This document shows, in pieces, positions 8,201-14,033 of a stretch of 14,033 nt of DNA. Made by a program: the position numbers and the translations under genes. The notes under the pieces are model-generated. The model did no database searches and was not told the DNA's origin. It was given only the letters and a program-made list of their open reading frames with translations. This stretch comes from Phanerochaete sordida (lineage: Eukaryota; Basidiomycota; Agaricomycetes; Polyporales; Phanerochaetaceae): the NCBI GenBank assembly GCA_019973155.2, contig BPQB01000203.1:1-14033 (forward strand), read 5' to 3'. Numbering within the stretch: position 1 is the stretch's first letter; every line of letters begins with the position of its first letter.

Positions 8201-11200
8201 GGTTGAGAGTGACATACCCGTCGATCTGGGTGTTACGGTCCAGCAGCTGCCAGAGCTTCAGCCGTTCTCCCTTCTTCAACTTAGGTGGCTGTTTGAGCGA
8301 CCTGTAGAATGACGACGACACTAGAGAAACGTCTGCGCCTGAGTCCAAGCGCAGATCTATCTCGGAATCCAGAGTAGAGCCAGCTCGTCCTTTCATCGAG
8401 AGGACCGAGATACCATGGGACGAACGCCCGCCTGCGAACGTTCTTCGTGGCTGTAACTCGATAGAGGCCTTCGGTGGTGCGAGGGGAGTGTCCCGAGGTC
8501 TAGTGACAGGTTCACGATCGTCTCGATGCCGCAGAAGCACGTCGTCGAGGTCTAAAGGGTCTAACGAGCGCCCCCCATTCGCCTGCGCGTCTTCGAGATC
8601 TTCGATTTCGACCTTGCACGCCTGCCTAGAGTTGTCGTTTCTTCCCGAGCGAGTCCCTTGCGAATCGGCTACAGCCGTCCGTGGCTCGGCGACATAGGCT
8701 GAAGCACTATATTCGCGACTCAACGATTCGTACATAGCATCATACAAGGACGCCTGCTCAGGCGGTCGATCCGATTCCACAGCGTGTACCTCCTTGACAT
8801 CCTTCAGCGTCCGATGCGCACTGGCCATGGGACATTCCGCGTCCCAGTGTCTCCGGCTCCCGCACGCCTTACACGGGACTGGCGGACGTCTCATGGGCGA
8901 CCGGACGTCGTCGCGCCTCGAGAAGGCGTATCGTCCTCCGCTCGGCTGCCGCTGGCTGCTCTTGATTACGGCGAAGGCCGCTGCGAAAGGTCCCTCATCT
9001 TCATCTGACGAGGACCCTTCGGGTTCTTGGCTTTCCGCCTCGGCGTTCCGCACCACGCGCTTCGACGCCGATTCGCGGCTGCTGTTCGAAGGTCGGGGAC
9101 GGGCAAAGGAGCGGAAAGACTTCGACCTGCGAGGATCGTTCGGGATGGTAACCTGTAACTGATCCAGGACGGGCAGAAGGTCCCGGAGCTGCAACCGGTC
9201 GGACTCTCCCTTCCTGGCGCGTTCTTGAGCTTCGAATTCGTAGATCAAGGATTCTGACAGACGCCTCAGGTAGAGTTGCAGTTCCGCGGACGACTTGAGA
9301 TTGAGCGGATCGAGCTTGGTTTTCCACGGGATAGGGAAGACTCTCAGCGCTTCTTTGACTTCCGCAGCTCCGTCGATACGTCCTCTGTCATCGACCGGAA
9401 CCATGCTGAGGACTCTGCCGCGGATGACTCGCCGATGGGCGAAAGCGCAGGGTGTCTCCTTCTCTTCACCGGGCTGCCGGAACTTGATCTCTGCGTACTC
9501 TTGCATCTGTTCGAAGCACCAATCGGGTCCGAGGTAGTCATCACGGATGCGACGCAGGAACACAGCGTAATCCGTACGCATTTCGTCCTTGTCCGTCATT
9601 GGCAGGGTGGTGAACCAATTCGCGACTTCGGATCCTGCAGCGAAGCGCATCGATAGCGCCAAACCCAGTTGCTGGGGGAGGTAGCCCCCCAGCGCCGCCA
9701 GCTCTTCGACTTGCACCATGTACTCGATAGCGGAGCCGAAATTCCCGTCCCAGGCGGGCAGGTCGTCTGGCTTCAGCTGCATGTCTATGCGTGGTTGCAG
9801 ATTCATCAAGGAGTTGGAGGGTCTGCCGCCGTATCCTTCCGCGTCGGCCGAGGCGCCACTCCCATCAGGAGGACCTGGAGGGCCTCCACCACCGGCGCCC
9901 GTAGGGCGTGAGTTGAAGAGAGGGAAGACCGGAGGGTTCGTCCCAGCCGGATCATCTGGAGGCCCCCCACCACCCGGCGCGCCGCCGGGCCCGGGTCCTG
10001 GCTGGGACCCGCCTTGGCGAGGGCCTTGCGGCGGTCCTTGACCCCCGCCGCCGGGCTGATTGGGCCCACTGCCTTTCATCGGAATGGCGTGGGCTTGCTG
10101 AAAGGTCGCGGCCTGCGATGGCAATGCTGGCCGATAGCCCGCACCCGGCCATTGCGCGTAAGCGGGGGCGGTCGCCGGCAGCGGTTGCCTCGGGGTTTGT
10201 CCTCCGGCGGGAGCGCGGTACCATTGGCTCGAGGATTGACCCGCAGGAGGAGCCGTGGGCGCGTTGACCAAGTGAGCTACCGAGGCGGAGCCGGGAGCGA
10301 CTCCTGGCATGTGACGATCGAATTGCTCGGGCTTCAAGGACATTCGCTGTAGCCCAGATCTGGGCTGGTGCGGAGGAGTGTCCTTGCCCCTTCCCATAGC
10401 GCTGATAGAGTCGTCGGGTCTAGTGGCAGGAATCGCTGGCGCACCCGCCATCGAAGCAGGGTACTGAGGAGTGGGCGCGATTACTGGGACCGACTCATAC
10501 GGTTGCGCAGCCTCCTGCGGATGGAACGTCGCTCCGCCGCCCTCGTAGCCAGTTCCGGCCCGACCAGGCGCGGCGGCAGGGGAGGCGAAGGCTTTATCCG
10601 ACGGAGTAGCGTCTTCTACGCGGGCGGCGTAGGGTCCAGGGCCTGCAGTCGTCGCTTCCTCTGTCGCTTGGAAAGCGACCGCCTTCCCTTTCGCCGTCCT
10701 CTCGATGGGTCGGTCAGCCTCCGGTGAAGGGATCTCCTTAGGGACGAAGGCCGCTGAAGCGCGAGAGCCGTCACCTAGTAGGTGACGCTCCACTTGCTCC
10801 TCGTCTACAGACGGTGAAGCTCGTGGGGAGCCGAAGGCTGCTTTCCAATAGGCTTCGTTTCCCTTCAGGATCGCCGGCAGCGGGGCCCCTTCGTCGAGCT
10901 GTCTCAACTCCTCGTGCGTTAGCCGCCCCACGCCTCTCGAGTGAAGGACTACTTTGCGAAGGAGATCCTCCGGATGGCGGGAGGCAAGGGTTTGGTCGTC
11001 GAATTCGAAAACCGACGGGACTGGCGAAGCTTCAGGGACGCCCAGCAGCGTAGCTAATCCTCTCCGGAAGTGTCGTTTCGCTTGCTTGATGCGGCCCTGC
11101 AGCTCGATGAACGCCGCTCGAATCTCGAGCAGAGTGTCCGACCCTTGGAGCAGGTTCAAGATCACTCCTTGAGCGTCGATCTGGAAAGGAGGTGATAGCC

Positions 11201-12029
11201 CCGCGGCCGCGCTTAGTGACCGCAAAATGGAATCAAACTCCTTCCGAACGTAGGTGAGGTTCTCCAGAACGGGTTCGACCAGCCGAAACACGTATTTCGT
11301 AATCTTCTGCCTAGCCTGCGGCACCATGAATTCCACAAGGACTTGTTCGATTTCTGATCCTAAGAGCTTCATGGTCAGTACAGCGTCCACGCGGCTAGAC
11401 AGCGATAGACCGTTGGGCGGCCCTTCTAGGTAGAGCAGGACGAGCTGCCCCGGCAACTGCGATCGTAATTCCTCCGGTAAGGAACACTTTCTTCGGAGTA
11501 TGGCCCCTACCATTGACTCGTCGCTTCCTTGTGAGTCTATAGACTTCACTGAAGCTACTGAGCGCCGGCTAGCGGTTGACATACTCCGTTCCACCGGATG
11601 CGATAGGTATACCGACTGGGATCCTACTTCGTCTTCTCCAGCGTATGACGTGGGAGCCGCCGACGAGACTACCGTGTATGGGCTGCCGCCAGCTACCGGC
11701 GAGGGTTCCGCGCCTTCTGCTACGGACGGCAGCTGTTGCGAATGTCCCATCTCCAGTGGGTTAACGAACGGCCACTCGGGCATTCTCACGGTCGCGTCCG
11801 AGGCGGATGATGAGCGTCTCGTCGCGGGTGTTCCGCCTGGGCCCTTAGGGGCGGTGATGTACGCGCCAGGCGGATAGTATGAGGGCGTGCTGAGAGGTGT
11901 ATCGGCGCGCCCGGGAGGTCTTGCAGACTGTGAGGCGATGAACTCGCCTTCCGAGGGGACCGGCGTTGGTCCAGGGTTCGCTGAGCCGGTACCCGGGTCG
12001 TTGGATGACGAGGGTTGTCGTGACGACAT
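5220..12029 (-). CDS. Gag-Pol polyprotein (gag, PR, RT, RNase H)
   Basis: 2269 aa from ATG 12029, the first ATG after an in-frame TAA and 44 nt inside the 5' LTR. Residues 1-650 are an unusual extension: Ser/Pro-rich N terminus, a predicted helical block at about 173-400, then a Pro/Ala-rich stretch. A Gly/Pro-rich tract spans about 650-732. The gag capsid-like domain starts near W760 (PAWDGNFGSAIEYM). The zinc knuckle CKACGSRRHWDAEC is at 1053-1066. Protease DSGA is at 1229-1232. A basic stretch (about 1362-1385) and a beta-rich spacer lead to reverse transcriptase, with VDYRKLN at about 1673 and the catalytic YIDD at 1771-1774. RNase H has D1920 (YTDAS) and D2085 (NVDPLSR). It is one frame with no gag-pol shift, as in many chromoviruses, and longer than their usual ~1200-1600 aa even without integrase. 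It ends in TGA at 5220-5222, shortly after the DPFF...W linker motif where relatives continue into integrase. The catalytic motifs look intact, so the enzymes could be functional. Confidence 0.95.
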   Translation of the reverse strand: MSSRQPSSSNDPGTGSANPGPTPVPSEGEFIASQSARPPGRADTPLSTPSYYPPGAYITAPKGPGGTPATRRSSSASDATVRMPEWPFVNPLEMGHSQQLPSVAEGAEPSPVAGGSPYTVVSSAAPTSYAGEDEVGSQSVYLSHPVERSMSTASRRSVASVKSIDSQGSDESMVGAILRRKCSLPEELRSQLPGQLVLLYLEGPPNGLSLSSRVDAVLTMKLLGSEIEQVLVEFMVPQARQKITKYVFRLVEPVLENLTYVRKEFDSILRSLSAAAGLSPPFQIDAQGVILNLLQGSDTLLEIRAAFIELQGRIKQAKRHFRRGLATLLGVPEASPVPSVFEFDDQTLASRHPEDLLRKVVLHSRGVGRLTHEELRQLDEGAPLPAILKGNEAYWKAAFGSPRASPSVDEEQVERHLLGDGSRASAAFVPKEIPSPEADRPIERTAKGKAVAFQATEEATTAGPGPYAARVEDATPSDKAFASPAAAPGRAGTGYEGGGATFHPQEAAQPYESVPVIAPTPQYPASMAGAPAIPATRPDDSISAMGRGKDTPPHQPRSGLQRMSLKPEQFDRHMPGVAPGSASVAHLVNAPTAPPAGQSSSQWYRAPAGGQTPRQPLPATAPAYAQWPGAGYRPALPSQAATFQQAHAIPMKGSGPNQPGGGGQGPPQGPRQGGSQPGPGPGGAPGGGGPPDDPAGTNPPVFPLFNSRPTGAGGGGPPGPPDGSGASADAEGYGGRPSNSLMNLQPRIDMQLKPDDLPAWDGNFGSAIEYMVQVEELAALGGYLPQQLGLALSMRFAAGSEVANWFTTLPMTDKDEMRTDYAVFLRRIRDDYLGPDWCFEQMQEYAEIKFRQPGEEKETPCAFAHRRVIRGRVLSMVPVDDRGRIDGAAEVKEALRVFPIPWKTKLDPLNLKSSAELQLYLRRLSESLIYEFEAQERARKGESDRLQLRDLLPVLDQLQVTIPNDPRRSKSFRSFARPRPSNSSRESASKRVVRNAEAESQEPEGSSSDEDEGPFAAAFAVIKSSQRQPSGGRYAFSRRDDVRSPMRRPPVPCKACGSRRHWDAECPMASAHRTLKDVKEVHAVESDRPPEQASLYDAMYESLSREYSASAYVAEPRTAVADSQGTRSGRNDNSRQACKVEIEDLEDAQANGGRSLDPLDLDDVLLRHRDDREPVTRPRDTPLAPPKASIELQPRRTFAGGRSSHGISVLSMKGRAGSTLDSEIDLRLDSGADVSLVSSSFYRSLKQPPKLKKGERLKLWQLLDRNTQIDGYVTLNLYVRALDGTEIRLQCEAYVVPDMSVPILLGEDFQRTYEMNVRRDLEKGTRVSFADLPYEVPAMPVAKKAKIPALMQSMSSEASFVRAKTTRRKAAQRTRRNRAAAKRREEVLLREDTVVPPGTVRLVAVDMDAEFGQDWLVEKSLIEASPGRHLAVPNCLVSADDPRIPLTNPTDEPLKLAAGTVLGLKKDPTAYFDTPQSLSQLERMLHDAARIAALAQATHPMPGGAEERGATEADSADAAKEAQYASGDPRVADVYTQGRKPESASEAEEEWGPKTAEAPDPTIYPSEKMQEILDVGAVPEHLKEKVWEMLRRRQKAFSFDGRLGHLPTRVHIRTVDGLQPIAVPMYGSSPAKRLVIEEQLKKWFEQDVIEPSISPWSAPVVIAYRNGKPRFCVDYRKLNAQTVSDEFPIPRQSEILAALSGAQVLSSLDALAGFTQMEFEESEREKTAFRTHLGLFQFKRMPFGLKNGPSIFQRTMQSILAPFLWMFCLVYIDDIVVYSKTYEEHIEHLDKVLGACEEAGLTLSPAKCHLFYPSVLLLGHKVSRLGLSTHAEKVKAILELAAPTKVAQLQSFLGLVGYFSSFIPYYSMIAAPLFALLKKNAPWRWGPDENHAFEELKKALQQTPVLGHPEQGKPYRLYTDASDEALGCALQQVQPIQVADLKGTKYYDRLKKAFEESKPVPKLVTTLPVAPEDAKHEDKWGPELDQTAVHVERVIGYWSRTFKQAERNYSATEREALAAKEGLVKFQPFIEGEKIALVTDHAALQWAQTYENANRRLAAWGAVFSAYKPGLVICHRPGRIHSNVDPLSRLPRDARTGHIRGPPEHQSPAKDDSAAIEPDNAPAEAQERVRAFQPKAAFFVEKDEDAHPVRSAFAVTRAAARRARGEEEPSPQQRPRPRRKRDREPTAPGPDAAPAGEGDASGVPEESQDPFEKKAAWEGENAPPRAPLLHLEEDRKKAFVEGYRLDPFFKARWEDPNAHVDSCFACRRH

Positions 12030-12073
12030 CCCGAGGAGGCCTTATCTCAGGCTTGTCCCCTGAGTGTCCACTT
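12030..12073 (-). promoter_or_regulatory. Leader with possible primer-binding site
   Basis: The 44 nt between the 5' LTR and the gag ATG begin AAGTGGACACTCAGGGG on the minus strand. A TGG three bases inside the LTR is the usual start of a tRNA primer-binding site, but I could not match the rest to a tRNA 3' end. A stem CTCAGG/CCTGAG (7-nt loop, plus-strand 12046-12064) overlaps it. Self-priming by the transcript's own 5' end, as in Tf1, is an alternative. Confidence 0.4.
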
Positions 12074-12405
12074 TGTGACGTCTCTTCTTGGGACGTCCGA
12101 TGGCGCAAGCCTGAGGGCTCCCGAGGTGACGGAGCAGAGTGCCTTTGGTAACCGCGTCGAGCGGAGCGAGGCGCGGGTGAGAGGAGAAAAGAGATGTATT
12201 TTAGACGAGCAAGACAAAAGATAGAAAGAAACAGAGATGAGGCGACGTAGACGACGAGAGAAAGGAACAGACGAAGAGAGACTGCGAGTGTGTGGTAAGT
12301 GCTAGAGGACGTCTACGTGGCAGGCGCGCGTAAAGTACCGGCGCCAAAGGATGTAGGTATGCGAGCGAGTTCGCACTCGCTCATCCGGGTCGCCCAGCCG
12401 TCACA
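12074..12405 (-). repeat. 5' LTR of the chromovirus
   Basis: 332 bp with 331 positions identical to the LTR at 1043-1374. It begins and ends with the 7-bp inverted repeat TGTGACG/CGTCACA. In element orientation transcription would start in this copy. CTAAAATACA about 200 bases into the LTR is a plausible TATA-like element, leaving about 100 bases for R and U5. The one difference from the other copy is T at 12360 (TATG against TACG), a CpG transition. Confidence 0.95.
12195..12204 (-). promoter_or_regulatory. TATA-like element in the 5' LTR
   Basis: CTAAAATACA on the minus strand, about 200 nt into the LTR and downstream of a pyrimidine-rich stretch. It is the best AT-rich core-promoter candidate in an otherwise GC-rich LTR. 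No transcription start can be read from the sequence. Confidence 0.25.
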
Positions 12406-12410
12406 CCTAC
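12406..12410. repeat. Target site duplication CCTAC, right copy
   Basis: An exact copy of 1038-1042, directly outside the 5' LTR. Deleting 1043-12410 leaves one CCTAC and joins the plus-strand pseudogene in frame (codons CCT-ACC-ACC-GTG). Confidence 0.93.
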
Positions 12411-13422
12411 CACCGTGGAGGAACTCAAGAGTTCCGTCGTCCGCACCATCGAGGAGTTCGTGGCGCGAAGCCTCACTCACGCTGAAGGCGCAGCTACCCC
12501 GATCGCGTCCTCGGAGCTAGTCGCCTCGCGAGACGTCACGTTCATACGGCACTGCCGCATCACCTACCCCGCGGCCACGGAGCTGCTCCTGCTACATCTC
12601 GTGCTCACTTGCGAGGAGCATCCGGTCGAGCGCGTCGACCTGTGGACCACGGCGTTGAAGCACGGTTTACCTTTCCGCCCCCTCTTCACAGCCGACTACT
12701 CACAATGGATAATCGACAAGCATCGCGAGCGGATCCTGGAGCATGTCGAAGAAAGCGCGATCAAGCCGAGCTGAACGCAGGAGTGGCAGGAAACTCCTCT
12801 TCTGGCGCGCAACCCAAAGAGCCCGTTCAACTACTACGTTGCCTGGGTACGAGCTGGCGAACGCATCGCGAGCTACCCGCAATTCTGCCGTCTCTTCTTC
12901 TACGGAGGATTAGTGTGGAGGTTGGCGATTCTCTTCGGAGGGAACGCCCGAGTCGCCGACGCCCTCGCGTCCCCCTCGGGTGCATGGATCGCATACGAAA
13001 GAGGTACCGTGGGAGAACCTGCCGACCGGCTGTACTCCGAAGTCTACGACGACCTGGCCGACGACCCCCTCGTCGCTGTGCTTTTGGGCACCTTCGAAGG
13101 CAGGTTAACCCTATGGCCACCGCCGCACGTCGTCATGCTGTCATTCCGATGGCCTGGCAGCTGGACCGCTAGCCTCGAAGGCTGGTTCCTGAAGCACGTC
13201 GGGCTTCTGTGCGACCGACAAGCGGGTCCTCAGGGCGACGCTCATTGGAAGAACAACTTCGCGAGAGGACCCTCGGTCCTGCGTCGCATGGGGCCGATCC
13301 GCTCGGCGAGCGAGCTGGCCACCCCCGTCGTGCAGGAAGCCAGATCCTCCGGCCTTTTCGAGGAGACGTTGGCGCACGAGCTCGAACGCGTGGAATGGGA
13401 CCCCACCTGTTCGCTCGCGTAG
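12411..13422 (+). pseudogene. 3' part of interrupted ORF3-like gene
   Basis: This continues the gene of 315-1042 in the same frame once the retrotransposon and one CCTAC are removed. It runs to TAG at 13420-13422 with one in-frame TGA at 12772-12774 (AGC TGA ACG). Homology to ORF3 of the inserted element continues across that stop, so one protein was encoded. Matching blocks in order are VVRTIEEF (ARAIIEQA there), RLFFYGGLVWRLAI at about 12888-12929, DPLVAVLLGTF at about 13063-13095 and SFRWPGSW at about 13141-13164, with a similar acidic C-terminal end. The joined reading frame is about 580 codons from 315. Its stop codon overlaps a polypurine tract identical to that of the inserted element, which suggests this was ORF3 of an older element in plus orientation. 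An alternative is a host gene that the element captured. Either way it is broken by stops and by the 11.4-kb insertion. Confidence 0.75.
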
Positions 13423-13431
13423 GGGGGCTTT
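13421..13431 (+). other. Polypurine-tract-like sequence of an older element
   Basis: AGGGGGGCTTT directly follows the T of the gene's stop codon. AGGGGGGCTT is exactly what precedes the 3' LTR of the inserted chromovirus on the other strand. It marks the likely edge of an older related LTR, now separated from it by the 425-bp insertion that follows. Confidence 0.6.
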
Positions 13432-13856
13432 CATCTGCAAAAACCTCTGGTGCGTAAAAGTACTAAATAGTACTAAATAGATGAAATAGGTGGATAGCGC
13501 TATTTGTCAGAGGGTAATTTGATATTTGACTCCTATTTGACTTCTATTTGACTTCTATTCACCCTCTTTTTATTCTATCTCCGTACTATTTGTCCACTCT
13601 CTGTGCTATTTAGTACTCCTGAGCAGAAAATAGGGCAAATAGTTTGCAAGAAGTGGTTGTATGGAGCATAAGCACTATACAAATAGGTCAAATAGAATTT
13701 TTAGATATTAAAAAGGTTAACTAGTAGGTAAACAGGCCATTTAGGTCTCAAATAGTAAACATTTAGGTCAAATAGGCAAATAGAAGCAAGCTAGGTTGAA
13801 TAGGGCTGAGATAGCCTGCAAAGAGTACTAATTAACTCGAGGGCTTTTTGCAGATG
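13432..13856. mobile_element. Candidate MITE (non-autonomous DNA transposon)
   Basis: 425 bp, AT-rich against GC-rich surroundings, with no coding frame. The ends are a perfect 12-bp inverted repeat: CATCTGCAAAAA at 13432-13443 and TTTTTGCAGATG at 13845-13856, with a CCTC resemblance continuing inward. The inside is full of short words, mostly CTATTTGA-like in the left half (about 13500-13616) and TCAAATAG-like in the right half (about 13628-13783). Such inverted subterminal repeats are typical transposase-binding arrays. TT lies on each side (13430-13431 and 13857-13858) and may be the target duplication. Superfamily is not assigned: a 2-bp TT duplication does not match a standard family well. 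Confidence 0.65.
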
Positions 13857-14033
13857 TTGTAGCGGGGAGAGGGTTGTACGCGAGCGAGCAAGCGGGCGCA
13901 GAGCGCACGCGACACGATCACGTGGCAGGTAATTGTTATAGGAAGCGCCCGAGGCGCTGGTTCGCTGTTCTACTACTATCACATCGCTGCCCACTATACA
14001 TTTTTCATTCGCGTTTCGTCTCGTCTCGGCCGT
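13857..14033 (+). repeat. Probable start of an older element's 3' LTR
   Basis: With the preceding 425-bp insertion and one TT removed, AGGGGGGCTT is followed directly by TGTAGCGGGGAG, which parallels AGGGGGGCTT then TGTGACGGCTGG at the young element's 3' LTR. The body is noncoding, GC-rich and then pyrimidine-rich (TTTCGTCTCGTCTCGG at the window end), much like the young LTR in style but not clearly alignable. The window ends before any CA terminus, so this is inferred and incomplete. Confidence 0.5.

Larger units (their letters stand above)
1043..12405 (-). mobile_element. Ty3/gypsy chromovirus, full-length, minus strand
   Basis: The element is 11,363 bp with 332-bp LTRs, TG...CA ends and a perfect 5-bp target duplication. 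Coding order on the minus strand is gag, zinc knuckle, protease, reverse transcriptase, RNase H, integrase with chromodomain, then a third ORF. RT-RNase H before integrase defines Ty3/gypsy (Metaviridae), and the chromodomain places it among the chromoviruses. It is longer than typical fungal chromoviruses (roughly 5-8 kb) because of a gag N-terminal extension of about 700 aa and the 2.4-kb third ORF. The LTRs differ at one base (C at 1329, T at 12360), which indicates recent insertion. The integrase is out of frame with pol and the third ORF holds a TGA, so this copy probably cannot move on its own. It sits antisense to the pseudogene it interrupts. Confidence 0.95.

Noticed and set aside
13461..13783. 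Repeated AAATAG words as a CRISPR-like or tandem array
   Set aside because: The words are 6-8 bases, irregularly spaced and in opposite orientations in the two halves. They fit subterminal repeats of a DNA transposon.
13876..13888. GTACGCGAGCGAG, shared with the young LTR at 1326-1338, as proof of LTR homology
   Set aside because: The neighbouring shared word ACGTGGCAGG is in the opposite order in the two places, so the match is not collinear and may be chance in CG-rich DNA.

Overview
This is eukaryotic DNA, most likely from a GC-rich filamentous basidiomycete (Agaricomycetes). I infer that from the integrase and reverse transcriptase signatures of a fungal Ty3/gypsy chromovirus and from the general composition; no host housekeeping gene is present to confirm it. 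Almost everything in the window is mobile DNA, in nested layers.

Layer 1 is a complete-looking LTR retrotransposon at 1043-12405 (11,363 bp) on the minus strand. Its two 332-bp LTRs (12074-12405 is 5', 1043-1374 is 3') begin TGTGACG and end CGTCACA, differ at one base, and are flanked by the 5-bp target duplication CCTAC (1038-1042 and 12406-12410). Reading along the minus strand it has a short leader with a possible primer-binding site, a very long gag-protease-RT-RNase H reading frame (12029-5220, 2269 aa), an integrase with a C-terminal chromodomain in the -1 frame (5280-3910), a third open reading frame in the position where other elements carry env (3838-1403, split by one TGA), a polypurine tract and the 3' LTR.

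Layer 2 is the plus-strand coding sequence into which layer 1 inserted. Removing the element and one CCTAC copy joins 315-1042 to 12411-13422 in one frame. That frame carries a few in-frame stops, so it is a pseudogene. The interrupted gene is a divergent homologue of the retrotransposon's own third ORF. Its stop codon runs straight into AGGGGGGCTT, the same polypurine-tract sequence that precedes the 3' LTR of layer 1. I infer that layer 2 is the third ORF of an older, related element in the opposite orientation, so that a member of this family landed inside another.

Layer 3 is a candidate 425-bp non-autonomous DNA transposon (13432-13856). It has CATCTGCAAAAA terminal inverted repeats and arms full of CTATTTGA/TCAAATAG words. 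Removing it and one TT recreates AGGGGGGCTTTGTAGCGG, close to the layer 1 junction AGGGGGGCTTTGTGACGG. The last 176 bases (13858-14033) are then the start of the older element's 3' LTR.

The first ~314 bases contain no gene I can support. The notable biology is the env-position third ORF shared by both elements. I do not recognise the family, it has no obvious membrane segments, and its conserved blocks are described below.
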